Shown piece by piece: positions 7,263 to 14,737 of a DNA stretch of 19,480 nt (position 1 is the stretch's first letter; each line of letters begins with the position of its first letter). The notes beneath the pieces are model-generated. The model was given only the letters and a program-made list of their open reading frames with translations. It searched no databases and was not told where the DNA came from. Source of the DNA: Deltaproteobacteria bacterium (lineage in GTDB: Bacteria; Desulfobacterota; Desulfobulbia; Desulfobulbales; BM004); the NCBI GenBank assembly GCA_019312685.1, contig JAFDCR010000344.1, positions 1 through 19,480 on the forward strand. Reading direction: 5' to 3'. Both the position numbers and the translations under genes were made by a program.

Positions 7263-9439
7263 ATGCCGTTCTCCTTTCTCTCTGCTTTAAATGAAGCAAG
7301 GGTTGGTTTGATGAACTCGCTGCTTTCATTATAGAGGGCCATTTTGGTAAAGGAGCCGACCGTACCGTCAACATTCAGACCATACTTCTTTTGGATGTCC
7401 TTAATGATTTGTCTGGTATTGTTGTCATATGTGTCTGACATGTCAACACCACTGTACCCTATCTGCTGCAGAAGTTTTTTTAAGCGCCTAATTTTCTTTT
7501 CTGTGGAGTAATGGCTGATCACTCCGTTTAATTTATTAAAATTTTTCCAGAAAACATATGCCTCGCCGGACCAGTACTTCAAGAAAATATCCCTACCCAC
7601 CGAGACCAAGGAGTTGTGCAGGCCTTCGGTAAAATATACTGTATCCTCATTAATAGATGAAACTGCAATATATTTAGGCCAGTTGTGCCCAGGAAGGTAA
7701 AAGGTAAAAATCGTCGGCAGGTTGAGGGATTGAATCAGAGTAAGGTCAGACTCGGTTGCAACCGGCTGGACCTGCAGGCCGAACTGTGTGGCAGCCTCCT
7801 GAAAAAAGAAGGGATCTTTGGTCATTCTTTTTTTAAGTAAGGGGTCCCTCCCTGTCGGAAACCACAGATTCAGGATATCATCTATGGAGGTGTTGCGGGA
7901 ATATCGGGCATTGAGGCTTTTTAAATATTCAAAAAAGAATAGATCCTCTTCATCGGCACGGGGTTGACCGGCCTCAAGGTTTGGTACGGTTTGCTGCTCA
8001 GCAGCTGTCATCCCTACTGCAGGGTGGTCTTTGACGCTTACGATAAAATTGTTGTAACCGCTGTTAATGAGGTCCATGCTTGCCTCCTTGGCAAGATTAA
8101 AAGACTGATATATATCGGCCACAACCACAAAAGCCGCATCACCGGAAGAGTTTTCCTGGGCATACATGAAACTCTGATACCCAAGGGCCTGCAGCTCTTC
8201 AACAAGGTTGCCGGCCAGGGCTTCAGACTGAAAAGAACTTGCATGTACAGAGTATGAGACGGATTCCTCGGTTATTTTTTCAAGGGTGCTATCAGTATAT
8301 TTCTCTGCCAGCAGTTCTTCAGTCTCCTGTTCTGAGATGGGTTCCTTTAGGGCCATTGCATTTGTATCAGCCGCCGGAATACTAACATTCTGCTGAACCT
8401 TTTGTCCCTCATCAGGAATAATGTCGGTTTTTCCAATTAAAGAAGCCTCCTTGGCAGCAGGTTCTTCAGCATGAACTGTCTGCTCTTTCTGAAGTTGTGC
8501 AGTAGTTAAGGCCTCTGTTTTCAGAAGGTTTTCTTTGGATAGAAAAAACATGAGTACGGCCAGGGTAGCGATTACAGCTGCTGCAACCGCAAGCCCTGAA
8601 ACACCCTGTAGCAGACCGGGGGAAGAACCTGGTTTTTCCCTTGTCAACTCCTTGATTGCCTCTTTGGCTAAGGCACCGGTTATTTTGAAGCTGTTTCGAC
8701 CGAATGCATTCAACAGGGCCCTGTCACAGGCAATATTTATCAGGCGCGGAATTCCCTTTGAGTATTCATATATAACCCGATAGGAAGTTTTATCAAAAGG
8801 CGGCCCGGCTCTATGCGAAGCCAGGGAAATGCGATGCCTGATGTAATCCTTTGTTTCCTGAAAGGTCAGAGGATCAAGGTGGCTGTTGATTGTAATGCGC
8901 TGTCCCAACTGCCGTAGCTGCTGGGATGAAAGCATTTCACCCAGCTCGGGCTGACCGACCAGAATTATCTGCAGCAGTTTTTCCTGGGTGGTTTCCAGGT
9001 TGGAAAGGAGGCGAAGCTGTTCCAGAACCTCAAGGGAAAGATTCTGGGCTTCATCAATGAGGACCAGGACTTTTTGCCCGGCCGCTTTTTTTTCAATCAA
9101 AAATCCATTGAGCGTATCGATCAAATCCTTAGTGTTGTCAGGTTCGGAATCAATCCCGAATTCATCATTGGTTGCTTTGAGAAGCTGCAGGGCATCGAGT
9201 TTCGGGTTGAAGATATAGGCAGCGTCAATGTTCTTATCAAGATTTTCCAGAAAAACTCTGCACAAAGTAGTTTTCCCGGTCCCGACCTCTCCGGTAATTT
9301 CCACAAATCCTTCACCATGGGATATTGCATATGTAAGGTGGGCAAGAGCCTCTTCATGGCTTTTGCTCAAAAAGAGATATTCCGGGTTGGGAACCAGTTT
9401 AAACGGCTTTTCTTTGAAACCAAAAAACTTGTTATACAT
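7259..9439 (-). CDS. gspA: ExeA/GspA-type AAA ATPase with SPOR, C39-like and peptidoglycan-binding regions
   Basis: The 726-residue protein starts with an AAA module (1-265): Walker A GEVGTGKT (50-57), Walker B VLVLIDEAQ (124-132) and the GIPRLINIACDRALL block. One membrane helix (about 282-300) then passes it to the periplasm. After a linker comes a SPOR-like region (about 394-470, YSVHASSFQSEALAGNLVEEL), which in other proteins binds stripped glycan strands. A region like the C39-peptidase fold of ExeA proteins follows (about 500-635, with HNWPKYIAVSSI), and a peptidoglycan-binding domain closes it (about 643-705, DGTVGSFTKMALY). No Cys is present after residue 270, so the C39-like part cannot be a cysteine protease. 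The typical ExeA start MYNKFFGFKEKPF supports the ATG at 9439, though its ribosome binding site is weak. It is coupled to gspB. Confidence 0.87.
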   Translation of the reverse strand: MYNKFFGFKEKPFKLVPNPEYLFLSKSHEEALAHLTYAISHGEGFVEITGEVGTGKTTLCRVFLENLDKNIDAAYIFNPKLDALQLLKATNDEFGIDSEPDNTKDLIDTLNGFLIEKKAAGQKVLVLIDEAQNLSLEVLEQLRLLSNLETTQEKLLQIILVGQPELGEMLSSQQLRQLGQRITINSHLDPLTFQETKDYIRHRISLASHRAGPPFDKTSYRVIYEYSKGIPRLINIACDRALLNAFGRNSFKITGALAKEAIKELTREKPGSSPGLLQGVSGLAVAAAVIATLAVLMFFLSKENLLKTEALTTAQLQKEQTVHAEEPAAKEASLIGKTDIIPDEGQKVQQNVSIPAADTNAMALKEPISEQETEELLAEKYTDSTLEKITEESVSYSVHASSFQSEALAGNLVEELQALGYQSFMYAQENSSGDAAFVVVADIYQSFNLAKEASMDLINSGYNNFIVSVKDHPAVGMTAAEQQTVPNLEAGQPRADEEDLFFFEYLKSLNARYSRNTSIDDILNLWFPTGRDPLLKKRMTKDPFFFQEAATQFGLQVQPVATESDLTLIQSLNLPTIFTFYLPGHNWPKYIAVSSINEDTVYFTEGLHNSLVSVGRDIFLKYWSGEAYVFWKNFNKLNGVISHYSTEKKIRRLKKLLQQIGYSGVDMSDTYDNNTRQIIKDIQKKYGLNVDGTVGSFTKMALYNESSEFIKPTLASFKAERKENGI

Positions 9440-9473
9440 ATGAGAGTTTTACTTGAAGTTGACCTGTGTATGT

Positions 9474-9719
9474 TTAACCGTTTCTCTTGGTGCCGGAATA
9501 AGTAAATGCCTTGTTGATCATTTTGATAAAGGAACCTTTATCAATGCCGATATCTTTACCGCAACTGCATTTTATCTTTTGGTCCATGGGTGTAAAGTTA
9601 TATTTTTTTGTGATTCTCGCTTTATGACAGCGTAAGACCTCACCCGGACCGATCTTGTCATACTTCCAGAGTTTATTTTTGCAGGCTGCACAACGGATAA
9701 CCAACACGTTACTTCTCAA
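9474..9719 (-). CDS. small cysteine-rich, probably zinc-ribbon protein
   Basis: The 81-residue reading contains CAAC (Cys10, Cys13), a single Cys31 followed by His32, and CSC (Cys51, Cys53). The spacing suggests a zinc-binding ribbon. The C-terminal segment GIDKGSFIKMINKAFTYSG is orderly and looks conserved-type, but I cannot assign a function. The start is uncertain: TTG at 9719, GTG at 9707 or TTG at 9704. A GAGAAG lies just after the first of these and four to eight bases before the other two, which favours a later start and a protein of about 76-77 residues. It is 34 bases ahead of the ExeA gene on the same strand and is probably the first gene of that operon. Confidence 0.65.
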   Translation of the reverse strand: MRSNVLVIRCAACKNKLWKYDKIGPGEVLRCHKARITKKYNFTPMDQKIKCSCGKDIGIDKGSFIKMINKAFTYSGTKRNG

Positions 9720-9793
9720 CGGAATTTACAGCACCCCGTTTTACATCTTTTTCTTCCTGTTTCTGATGCAATCGGATGGTCCTGTTCATAATC

Positions 9794-9822
9794 TTTAAAG
9801 GTTTAATATAGTTACACCTCAA
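9794..9822 (-). promoter_or_regulatory. weak candidate promoter for the five-gene minus-strand operon
   Basis: On the minus strand TTGAGG (822-817 of the 9-kb line, that is 9822-9817) is followed after 17 bases by TTTAAA (9799-9794). Each hexamer matches the sigma-70 consensus at 4 of 6 positions. The start codon of the first gene lies about 75-90 bases further on. An alternative -35, TTGACC at 9838-9833, lacks a well-spaced -10. Confidence 0.25.
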
Positions 9823-9825
9823 TCA

Positions 9826-9857
9826 GGCTTCGGGTCAAGCCCTGTTTTTAACAGGCT
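9826..9857. other. two overlapping, mutually exclusive hairpins
   Basis: GGCTT (9826-9830) can pair with AAGCC (9837-9841). CCTGTT (9841-9846) can instead pair with AACAGG (9850-9855), extended by an AG/CT pair across one bulged base. Because the two share base 9841 and adjoining bases, they compete. Neither has a T-run on either strand, so it is not a standard terminator. The site lies between the divergent minus-strand operon and the methyltransferase gene. Confidence 0.3.
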
Positions 9858-9893
9858 ATTTATTCATTCTCGGCAAAGTATGTTGCCACAGTC

Positions 9894-9922
9894 TTGAGTC
9901 ATTGATGATCATCTTGTATTAT
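9894..9922 (+). promoter_or_regulatory. candidate sigma-70 promoter for the methyltransferase gene
   Basis: TTGAGT (9894-9899; 4 of 6) and TATTAT (9917-9922; 5 of 6) are separated by exactly 17 bases. The start codon at 9998 is about 70 bases beyond. This also argues that the frame extending upstream to 9902 is untranslated leader rather than coding. Confidence 0.45.
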
Positions 9923-9997
9923 GCCTTATTACAGCGGAAAAAGAAACTGTCGGTTTGCAATCTTGCAAAGAGGATATCTATAAAGCGGGAGAAGATT

Positions 9998-10993
9998 ATG
10001 GGTAACGGGCAGGAATGGAGCGTCGGAAAGCTTCTGGGCACCTCAAGCGCTTATTGGCGGTCAAGCACGGTCCATGCTGCAGTAAGGCTGGATGTTTTTT
10101 CCGTAATCGGGGAAGGAAAGCTGACTGCAGAAGAGGTGAGTGAGAAGATTGGTGCAACCTCCCCCCGTGGAATAGTGATGCTTCTTAATGCATTGACTGC
10201 CATGGGTCTTTTACAGCATGAAAATAACAGTTATAAAAATACCGCCTTCAGCAGGTCGTGCCTGATAAAGGGTGAGCCCGCCTATGTCGGCTACATTATT
10301 ATGCATCATCACCACATAATGGACGGCTGGTCTCAACTGCATGAGGCGGTCATCCAAGGCGCCCCGGTGGAACAAAGGTCGTACGGTGAGGAGGCGGAGC
10401 GGGAAAGTTTTCAGTTGGGTATGTTTAATCTGGCAATGGCTATTGCGCCGTCGATAGCAGCAGAAATTAGCCTGGAGGGAAAACATCATCTGCTTGACCT
10501 GGGTGGCGGCCCAGGCACCCACGCCATACATTTCTGCCTGGCGAATCCAGGGTTGAAGGCCACAATCTTTGACCGCAAAACAACAGAACCATTTACCCGG
10601 AAAATATCAGAGCAGTTTGGCGTGAGCGACCGAATAAATTTTATAGCAGGTGATTTCAATAGTGATCCGCTTGGCGGCCCTTATGATGTAGCCTGGCTTT
10701 CGCAGATCCTCCACAGCAATTCCTATGAGCAGTGCCAAAGCCTTATTGAAAAAACGGTTAACGTCCTGGAACCGGGCGGCTTGATTTTCATCCACGATTT
10801 CCTTTTGTATGAAACCATGGACGGCCCGGTCTTCCCGGCGCTTTTTTCACTGAATATGCTTCTCAACAATGAAGGGCGCTCATATTCAGAAAAGGAAATA
10901 GGTGAGATGTTGAGCCGGGCAGGTGTCAGGAAGATAAAACGCCTCAGCTTTCGGGCGCCCAATGACTCTGCCATCATCTGCGGAACGGTCTAA
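9998..10993 (+). CDS. SAM-dependent O-methyltransferase-like protein (plant/caffeate OMT type)
   Basis: The 331-residue protein has an N-terminal helical dimerisation region with a winged-helix look (1-100, GKLTAEEVSEKIGATSPRG) and a C-terminal Rossmann methyltransferase domain. SAM-binding motif I is LLDLGGGPG (165-173), the acidic residue after strand 2 is Asp192 (IFDRK), and D219 sits in GDF. LSQILHSNSYEQC (234-246) matches the family's LxxVLHDWxD block, with His239 as the likely catalytic base. LEPGGLIFIHDF follows. Relatives methylate small aromatic, quinone-like or pigment precursors; the substrate is unknown. The ATG at 9998 has GGAG six to seven bases ahead; an upstream ATG at 9902 would add 32 basic residues but lacks such a site. 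It appears to be transcribed alone. A natural run of four His (104-107 region) is notable. Confidence 0.8.
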   Translation: MGNGQEWSVGKLLGTSSAYWRSSTVHAAVRLDVFSVIGEGKLTAEEVSEKIGATSPRGIVMLLNALTAMGLLQHENNSYKNTAFSRSCLIKGEPAYVGYIIMHHHHIMDGWSQLHEAVIQGAPVEQRSYGEEAERESFQLGMFNLAMAIAPSIAAEISLEGKHHLLDLGGGPGTHAIHFCLANPGLKATIFDRKTTEPFTRKISEQFGVSDRINFIAGDFNSDPLGGPYDVAWLSQILHSNSYEQCQSLIEKTVNVLEPGGLIFIHDFLLYETMDGPVFPALFSLNMLLNNEGRSYSEKEIGEMLSRAGVRKIKRLSFRAPNDSAIICGTV

Positions 10994-11000
10994 GCCTTAT

Positions 11001-11022
11001 ACCGGGGACAGTTTCTGCCGGT
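11001..11022 (+). terminator. imperfect hairpin after the methyltransferase gene
   Basis: ACCGG (11001-11005) pairs with CCGGT (11018-11022), and CAG/CTG pair inside around a TTT loop with a three-base bulge. It begins eight bases after the methyltransferase stop codon. The following bases (GTTAATTACTT) are only mildly T-rich, so termination would be weak or factor-assisted. Confidence 0.3.
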
Positions 11023-11051
11023 GTTAATTACTTATATGGCACACTCTATTG

Positions 11052-11081
11052 TTGACGGCAGAGAGAAAAGTACAGTATGGT
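11052..11081 (+). promoter_or_regulatory. candidate sigma-70 promoter for the M16 protease gene
   Basis: TTGACG (11052-11057; 5 of 6) is followed after 18 bases by TATGGT (11076-11081; 4 of 6). It stands about 45 bases before the start codon at 11125. A 17-bp AT-only palindrome follows directly at 11087-11103. Confidence 0.4.
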
Positions 11082-11086
11082 TTAAT

Positions 11087-11103
11087 TTTTATTAATAATA
11101 AAA
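11087..11103. repeat. AT-only palindrome TTTTATTA-a-TAATAAAA
   Basis: A perfect 8-bp inverted repeat around a single A lies 21 bases before the start codon of the M16 gene, in a leader with no recognisable ribosome binding site. It may be an operator or simply an AT-rich, unstructured leader. Confidence 0.3.
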
Positions 11104-11124
11104 TCAGTACAATAACTGCAAAAA

Positions 11125-13875
11125 ATGAAGAAAATACGCAATATAGTATTACTATTCACTATCCTACTGGTGGCAACCATGTCTACTTCACCGTTAATGG
11201 CAGAAGAACTGGCCCCTCACCTTTATAAATCTACTATGGATAACGGCCTGACCGTCCTGGTAAAGGAGATGCCTGGAACAAGGGTGGCAACAGTCCAGAT
11301 CTGGGTGAAGGCCGGGAGTGTGTATGAAGATGAAGAAGAGGCTGGTATTACGCATTTTATTGAACATATGATCTTTAAAGGCACTGAGACAAGAGGGCCT
11401 GGGGAGATTGCCGAAGCCATTGAGGGGGCCGGCGGCAGGGTAAATGCTTATACCTCATATGAGAATACGGTCTATCATGCCACATTGTCGGCAGAACATT
11501 GGGAAATGGCTTTTGAGGTCCTGGCGGATGCCGTTCTCCATTCAGTATTTGATCCTGTTGAGCTTGAACGCGAGAAGAAGGTAGTATTGGAAGAAATCTC
11601 AATGAGGTACGACAGGCCTAACATACGGCTGTTTCATGAACTGATGGCTACGGCTTATACCACTCACCCCTACCGGCTGCCTGTGATCGGCAATGAAGAG
11701 GCCATTAATAATTTCAGCCGGGACAGGGTGCTCAAGTATATTAACCAGCACTATTATCCTCAAAATTTAACGGTGGTGATTGCGGGTGATGTCAAGAGCC
11801 AGGATGTTATGGAAAAGGTCAGCGCCATTATGGGTTCAATGCCCAGGGCTGAAAGGGAAACAGCAACCCTTCCGGCTGAACCGGGGCAGGATGAGGCACG
11901 AGTTTTTACCATAAAGGCTGATATTATGCAGCCGCAGATGGCTATTGCCATTCCCATTTCAGAGTTCGACAATCCCGACACTCCGGCCCTCGATGTTCTG
12001 GCCCAAATAGCCGGCCACGGTGAAACATCAAGGCTTTACAGGTCGATACGGGATGAAAAGCAGTTGGTTTACGGCATTAATGCCTCGGCTTTTACTCCGA
12101 CGGATCCGGGCATGTTCGAGATAACGGCAATTCTTGAAGGTTCCAATATGCTGGAGGCGCTTGAGGCTGCGCTGGCAGAGCTTTTCAGGCTTAAATATTT
12201 TTCAGTTACCAATGAAGAGTTAAAGCGGGCCAAACACAGCCTTGAGAGCGATTTTATTTTTAACATGGAAAGGGTTGAAGGGCAGGCCCGTGTAATAGGA
12301 TCATTCGAGATGATGTCCGGGGACCCGAGAGAAGACTCCTATGTGGAAGATATCCGTGCTGTAACACATGAAGACATCATGAGGGTAGCACGGAAATACT
12401 TTACTGAAAAAGCCATTAATGTCGGCTTCCTGCTTGAGACAGACAGTGGATTTGAGGTGGATAGTGAAGAGATAAAAAAAATCATCGCTCGAGCCGAAGA
12501 CACGGCTATCCATGGGGAGTCGGAGGCTATGCTGGCAAATACATATTTGAGCAGAGTGCATCGTTTTGAACTTGAAAACGGCATAGTTCTACTGGTGCGT
12601 GAGGACGATACCGTTCCCACTGTTGGCATCAGGGCTGTGTTTCCCGGAGGGTTGAGGGCGGAAACACCGGTAACAAACGGTGCTTTTTCCTATATTAATG
12701 AACTGCTGCCCAAAGGGACCCGGAGCATGACCGCCAAGGAGGTTGCCGAGGCCGTGGCTGACATGGCCGGGAGTATTACCGGATTCAGCGGCAAGAACAC
12801 TTTCGGTATAAAAGCAGACTTTCTGGCTCGATTCTTTCCCAAAGGGCTTAAACTGGTAAAGGATATAATTCGTGAACCTGCTTTTGATCCGACGGAAGCG
12901 GAGAAAATCCGTCCGGAACTTCTGGCCCAGTTGAAGCAGCAGGAGGATTCCCTGTCGTCGTTTGCCTTTCAGGTATTCAATAGGACATTGTTTGAGGGGC
13001 ATCCATACGGTCTTAACAGCATCGGTACTGTAGAGGCGATAAAAAGTTTTACCCCCGGTGCCTTAAAGGAGATTTACCTGCAGCATGCAAGGCCGGCTGA
13101 TCTTGTCCTGGCCATATCAGGAGATGTCAAGGCAGAAGAGACCAAGGATCTGGTTGTCAGCTTATTCGGTGACTGGCAGGCCGGGCAGACTTTTTCTGAG
13201 GAGGAGATAGAGGAAGGTATCCTGCCGCCATCTTTTCTGGAAAAAGAAATAATCAGGGAGGTGATCCGTGAAAAGGAGCAGGTTCACCTGGTCATCGGTT
13301 TTCTGGGGGCAAAATTAACCGATGAGGACCGTTTTGTCCTTGAGGTCCTTGACACTATCCTGTCGGGCCAGAGCGGCAGGCTGTTTCTTGAGTTGCGTGA
13401 CAAGCAGAGCCTGGCTTACAGTCTTTCTTCCTTTTCGTATTTCGGACTGGATACCGGAGCATTCGGAATTTACATTGGAACCAGCCCGGAAAAAAGAGAA
13501 CTGGCGGTCAGCAGCATCTGGCATGAACTCAAGCTTATGCGTGAAGAACCGGTGGGTGAGGAGGAGTTGAACAGAGCCAAAAATATTCTGATCAGCCAGT
13601 ATGAACTGGCCATGCAGACCCACAGTTCCCAGGCATTGGAGCTGGGATTGAATGAAATGTACGGGCTGGGGCAGGATTTCGGCAACAAGTATATCCAGGC
13701 CATCAGGGAAATTGATGCAGCAAAGGTGCTTCAGGTTGCAAGGAAATATATATTGCCGGAGGCATATGTTATGGTGGCGGTAGGAGCCAAACCTGCTGAA
13801 AAAACAGAGGAACCGGAGGCGGGAAACACAGAGCCTTCCAGTAAAGTTGACGAGAAATCTGCTCAACAGCTTTAA
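11125..13875 (+). CDS. secreted M16 (insulinase-type) zinc protease, tandem active and inactive halves
   Basis: The 916-residue protein begins with a signal sequence (about 1-26, ending in SPLMA) and is expected in the periplasm. The first half holds the inverted zinc motif HFIEH (77-81) and the third ligand Glu157, 76 residues after His81, as the M16 family requires. Its C-terminal partner domain has SRLYRSIRDEKQLVYG. The second half (about 482-890) repeats the fold, but the HxxEH position reads YINEL (near 523-527), so it should be a catalytically dead partner forming the clamp. This layout resembles fused forms of the PqqF/mitochondrial-processing-peptidase type. The tail (about 892-916) is Glu/Pro/Ser-rich and likely disordered. 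The start has no clear ribosome binding site but agrees with the signal peptide. Substrate is unknown; degradation of exported peptides is an inference. Confidence 0.88.
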   Translation: MKKIRNIVLLFTILLVATMSTSPLMAEELAPHLYKSTMDNGLTVLVKEMPGTRVATVQIWVKAGSVYEDEEEAGITHFIEHMIFKGTETRGPGEIAEAIEGAGGRVNAYTSYENTVYHATLSAEHWEMAFEVLADAVLHSVFDPVELEREKKVVLEEISMRYDRPNIRLFHELMATAYTTHPYRLPVIGNEEAINNFSRDRVLKYINQHYYPQNLTVVIAGDVKSQDVMEKVSAIMGSMPRAERETATLPAEPGQDEARVFTIKADIMQPQMAIAIPISEFDNPDTPALDVLAQIAGHGETSRLYRSIRDEKQLVYGINASAFTPTDPGMFEITAILEGSNMLEALEAALAELFRLKYFSVTNEELKRAKHSLESDFIFNMERVEGQARVIGSFEMMSGDPREDSYVEDIRAVTHEDIMRVARKYFTEKAINVGFLLETDSGFEVDSEEIKKIIARAEDTAIHGESEAMLANTYLSRVHRFELENGIVLLVREDDTVPTVGIRAVFPGGLRAETPVTNGAFSYINELLPKGTRSMTAKEVAEAVADMAGSITGFSGKNTFGIKADFLARFFPKGLKLVKDIIREPAFDPTEAEKIRPELLAQLKQQEDSLSSFAFQVFNRTLFEGHPYGLNSIGTVEAIKSFTPGALKEIYLQHARPADLVLAISGDVKAEETKDLVVSLFGDWQAGQTFSEEEIEEGILPPSFLEKEIIREVIREKEQVHLVIGFLGAKLTDEDRFVLEVLDTILSGQSGRLFLELRDKQSLAYSLSSFSYFGLDTGAFGIYIGTSPEKRELAVSSIWHELKLMREEPVGEEELNRAKNILISQYELAMQTHSSQALELGLNEMYGLGQDFGNKYIQAIREIDAAKVLQVARKYILPEAYVMVAVGAKPAEKTEEPEAGNTEPSSKVDEKSAQQL

Positions 13876-13934
13876 TAAAGGAATGTGCTTCTATACAATT
13901 CGCAGGTAAAGAAAAATACCCTTTCACCTTCTGC

Positions 13935-13957
13935 TACAGGTATTGTTATTACCTGTA
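13935..13957. promoter_or_regulatory. 8-bp perfect inverted repeat ahead of rpe, overlapping a possible promoter
   Basis: TACAGGTA (13935-13942) and TACCTGTA (13950-13957) flank a 7-base loop. There is no T-run after it, so it is not a simple terminator for the protease gene. TATAAG (13962-13967), a 5-of-6 match to a -10 box, follows at once, and the repeat covers the place of the -35 box. That arrangement is typical of an operator (inference). Confidence 0.35.
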
Positions 13958-14013
13958 AAGATATAAGAGCACTTAAAGGAAAAACTTAACCAGCTAATAA
14001 TAAAGGGGAAATA

Positions 14014-14703
14014 ATGGACATCATGCAGCAATTCATGATAGCGCCCTCCATATTGTCAGCAGACTTCAGCCGCCTGGGAGAGGAGATAAAGGCTGTTGAA
14101 AATGGTGGTGCTGATGTCATTCATGTAGATGTCATGGACGGGCATTTTGTGCCGAACATAACTATCGGCCCCCCGGTAGTTGCTTCTGTCCGCAAGATCA
14201 CGGACCTGCCCCTTGACGTGCATCTGATGATTGCAGATGCTGACAGGTATATAGATGAGTTTGCCAGGGCAGGCGCAGACTGGATAACAGTCCATGTTGA
14301 GGCATGCCCGCACCTGCATCGCACCATACACAGAATAAAGGAGCTGGGAAAAAAGGCAGGCGCCGTCCTCAACCCCGCCACTCCCCTTATAACCCTGGAA
14401 GAAATCCTGGGAGATGTCGACCTGGTTATGCTGATGAGTGTAAATCCTGGATTTGGCGGCCAGTCCTTTATCAGGTCCTCCTTAAATAAAATAAAGACCC
14501 TCAGGAAGATGATCGAAGACCGCGGCCTGGAAACCGGTATTGAAGTTGACGGCGGTGTCAGCCCTGCAACCATTGACGAAGTTGCCGGAGCCGGGGCCAA
14601 TATATTTGTTGCCGGATCGGCAATCTTCGGGCAGCCGGACTATGTTGAAGTTATCAGGGAAATGAAGGACCTCTGCAGTTCGGCTGGTGAAAACTGGAAA
14701 TAA
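14014..14703 (+). CDS. rpe: ribulose-phosphate 3-epimerase
   Basis: Rpe interconverts ribulose-5-phosphate and xylulose-5-phosphate in the pentose phosphate pathway. The 229-residue TIM barrel matches the usual family length. Visible active-site residues are His37 and Asp39 (VIHVDVMDGHFVPN), His70 (LDVHLMI) and Asp179 (EVDGGVS), which bind the metal and act as acid and base. The phosphate loop MSVNPGFGGQSF (141-152) and GSAIFG (201-206) are intact. AAGGGG lies six bases before the ATG. The pgi start follows 34 bases after the stop, so the two are probably cotranscribed. Confidence 0.95.
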   Translation: MDIMQQFMIAPSILSADFSRLGEEIKAVENGGADVIHVDVMDGHFVPNITIGPPVVASVRKITDLPLDVHLMIADADRYIDEFARAGADWITVHVEACPHLHRTIHRIKELGKKAGAVLNPATPLITLEEILGDVDLVMLMSVNPGFGGQSFIRSSLNKIKTLRKMIEDRGLETGIEVDGGVSPATIDEVAGAGANIFVAGSAIFGQPDYVEVIREMKDLCSSAGENWK

Positions 14704-14737
14704 TCTCCTGCAAAAGGCTGAAGACCGGGGAAGAGTT

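Noticed and set aside
9902..9997. Upstream ATG extending the methyltransferase by 32 residues
   Set aside because: A candidate promoter overlaps this stretch, the peptide is unlike the family start, and the ATG at 9998 has a good GGAG signal.
13315..13866. 183-codon open frame on the minus strand within the M16 gene
   Set aside because: It lies wholly opposite a well-supported coding gene, has no recognisable domain and looks like a reverse-frame shadow.
14687..14737. GTG start extending Pgi into the end of rpe
   Set aside because: The ATG at 14738 has a strong ribosome binding site and gives the usual length.
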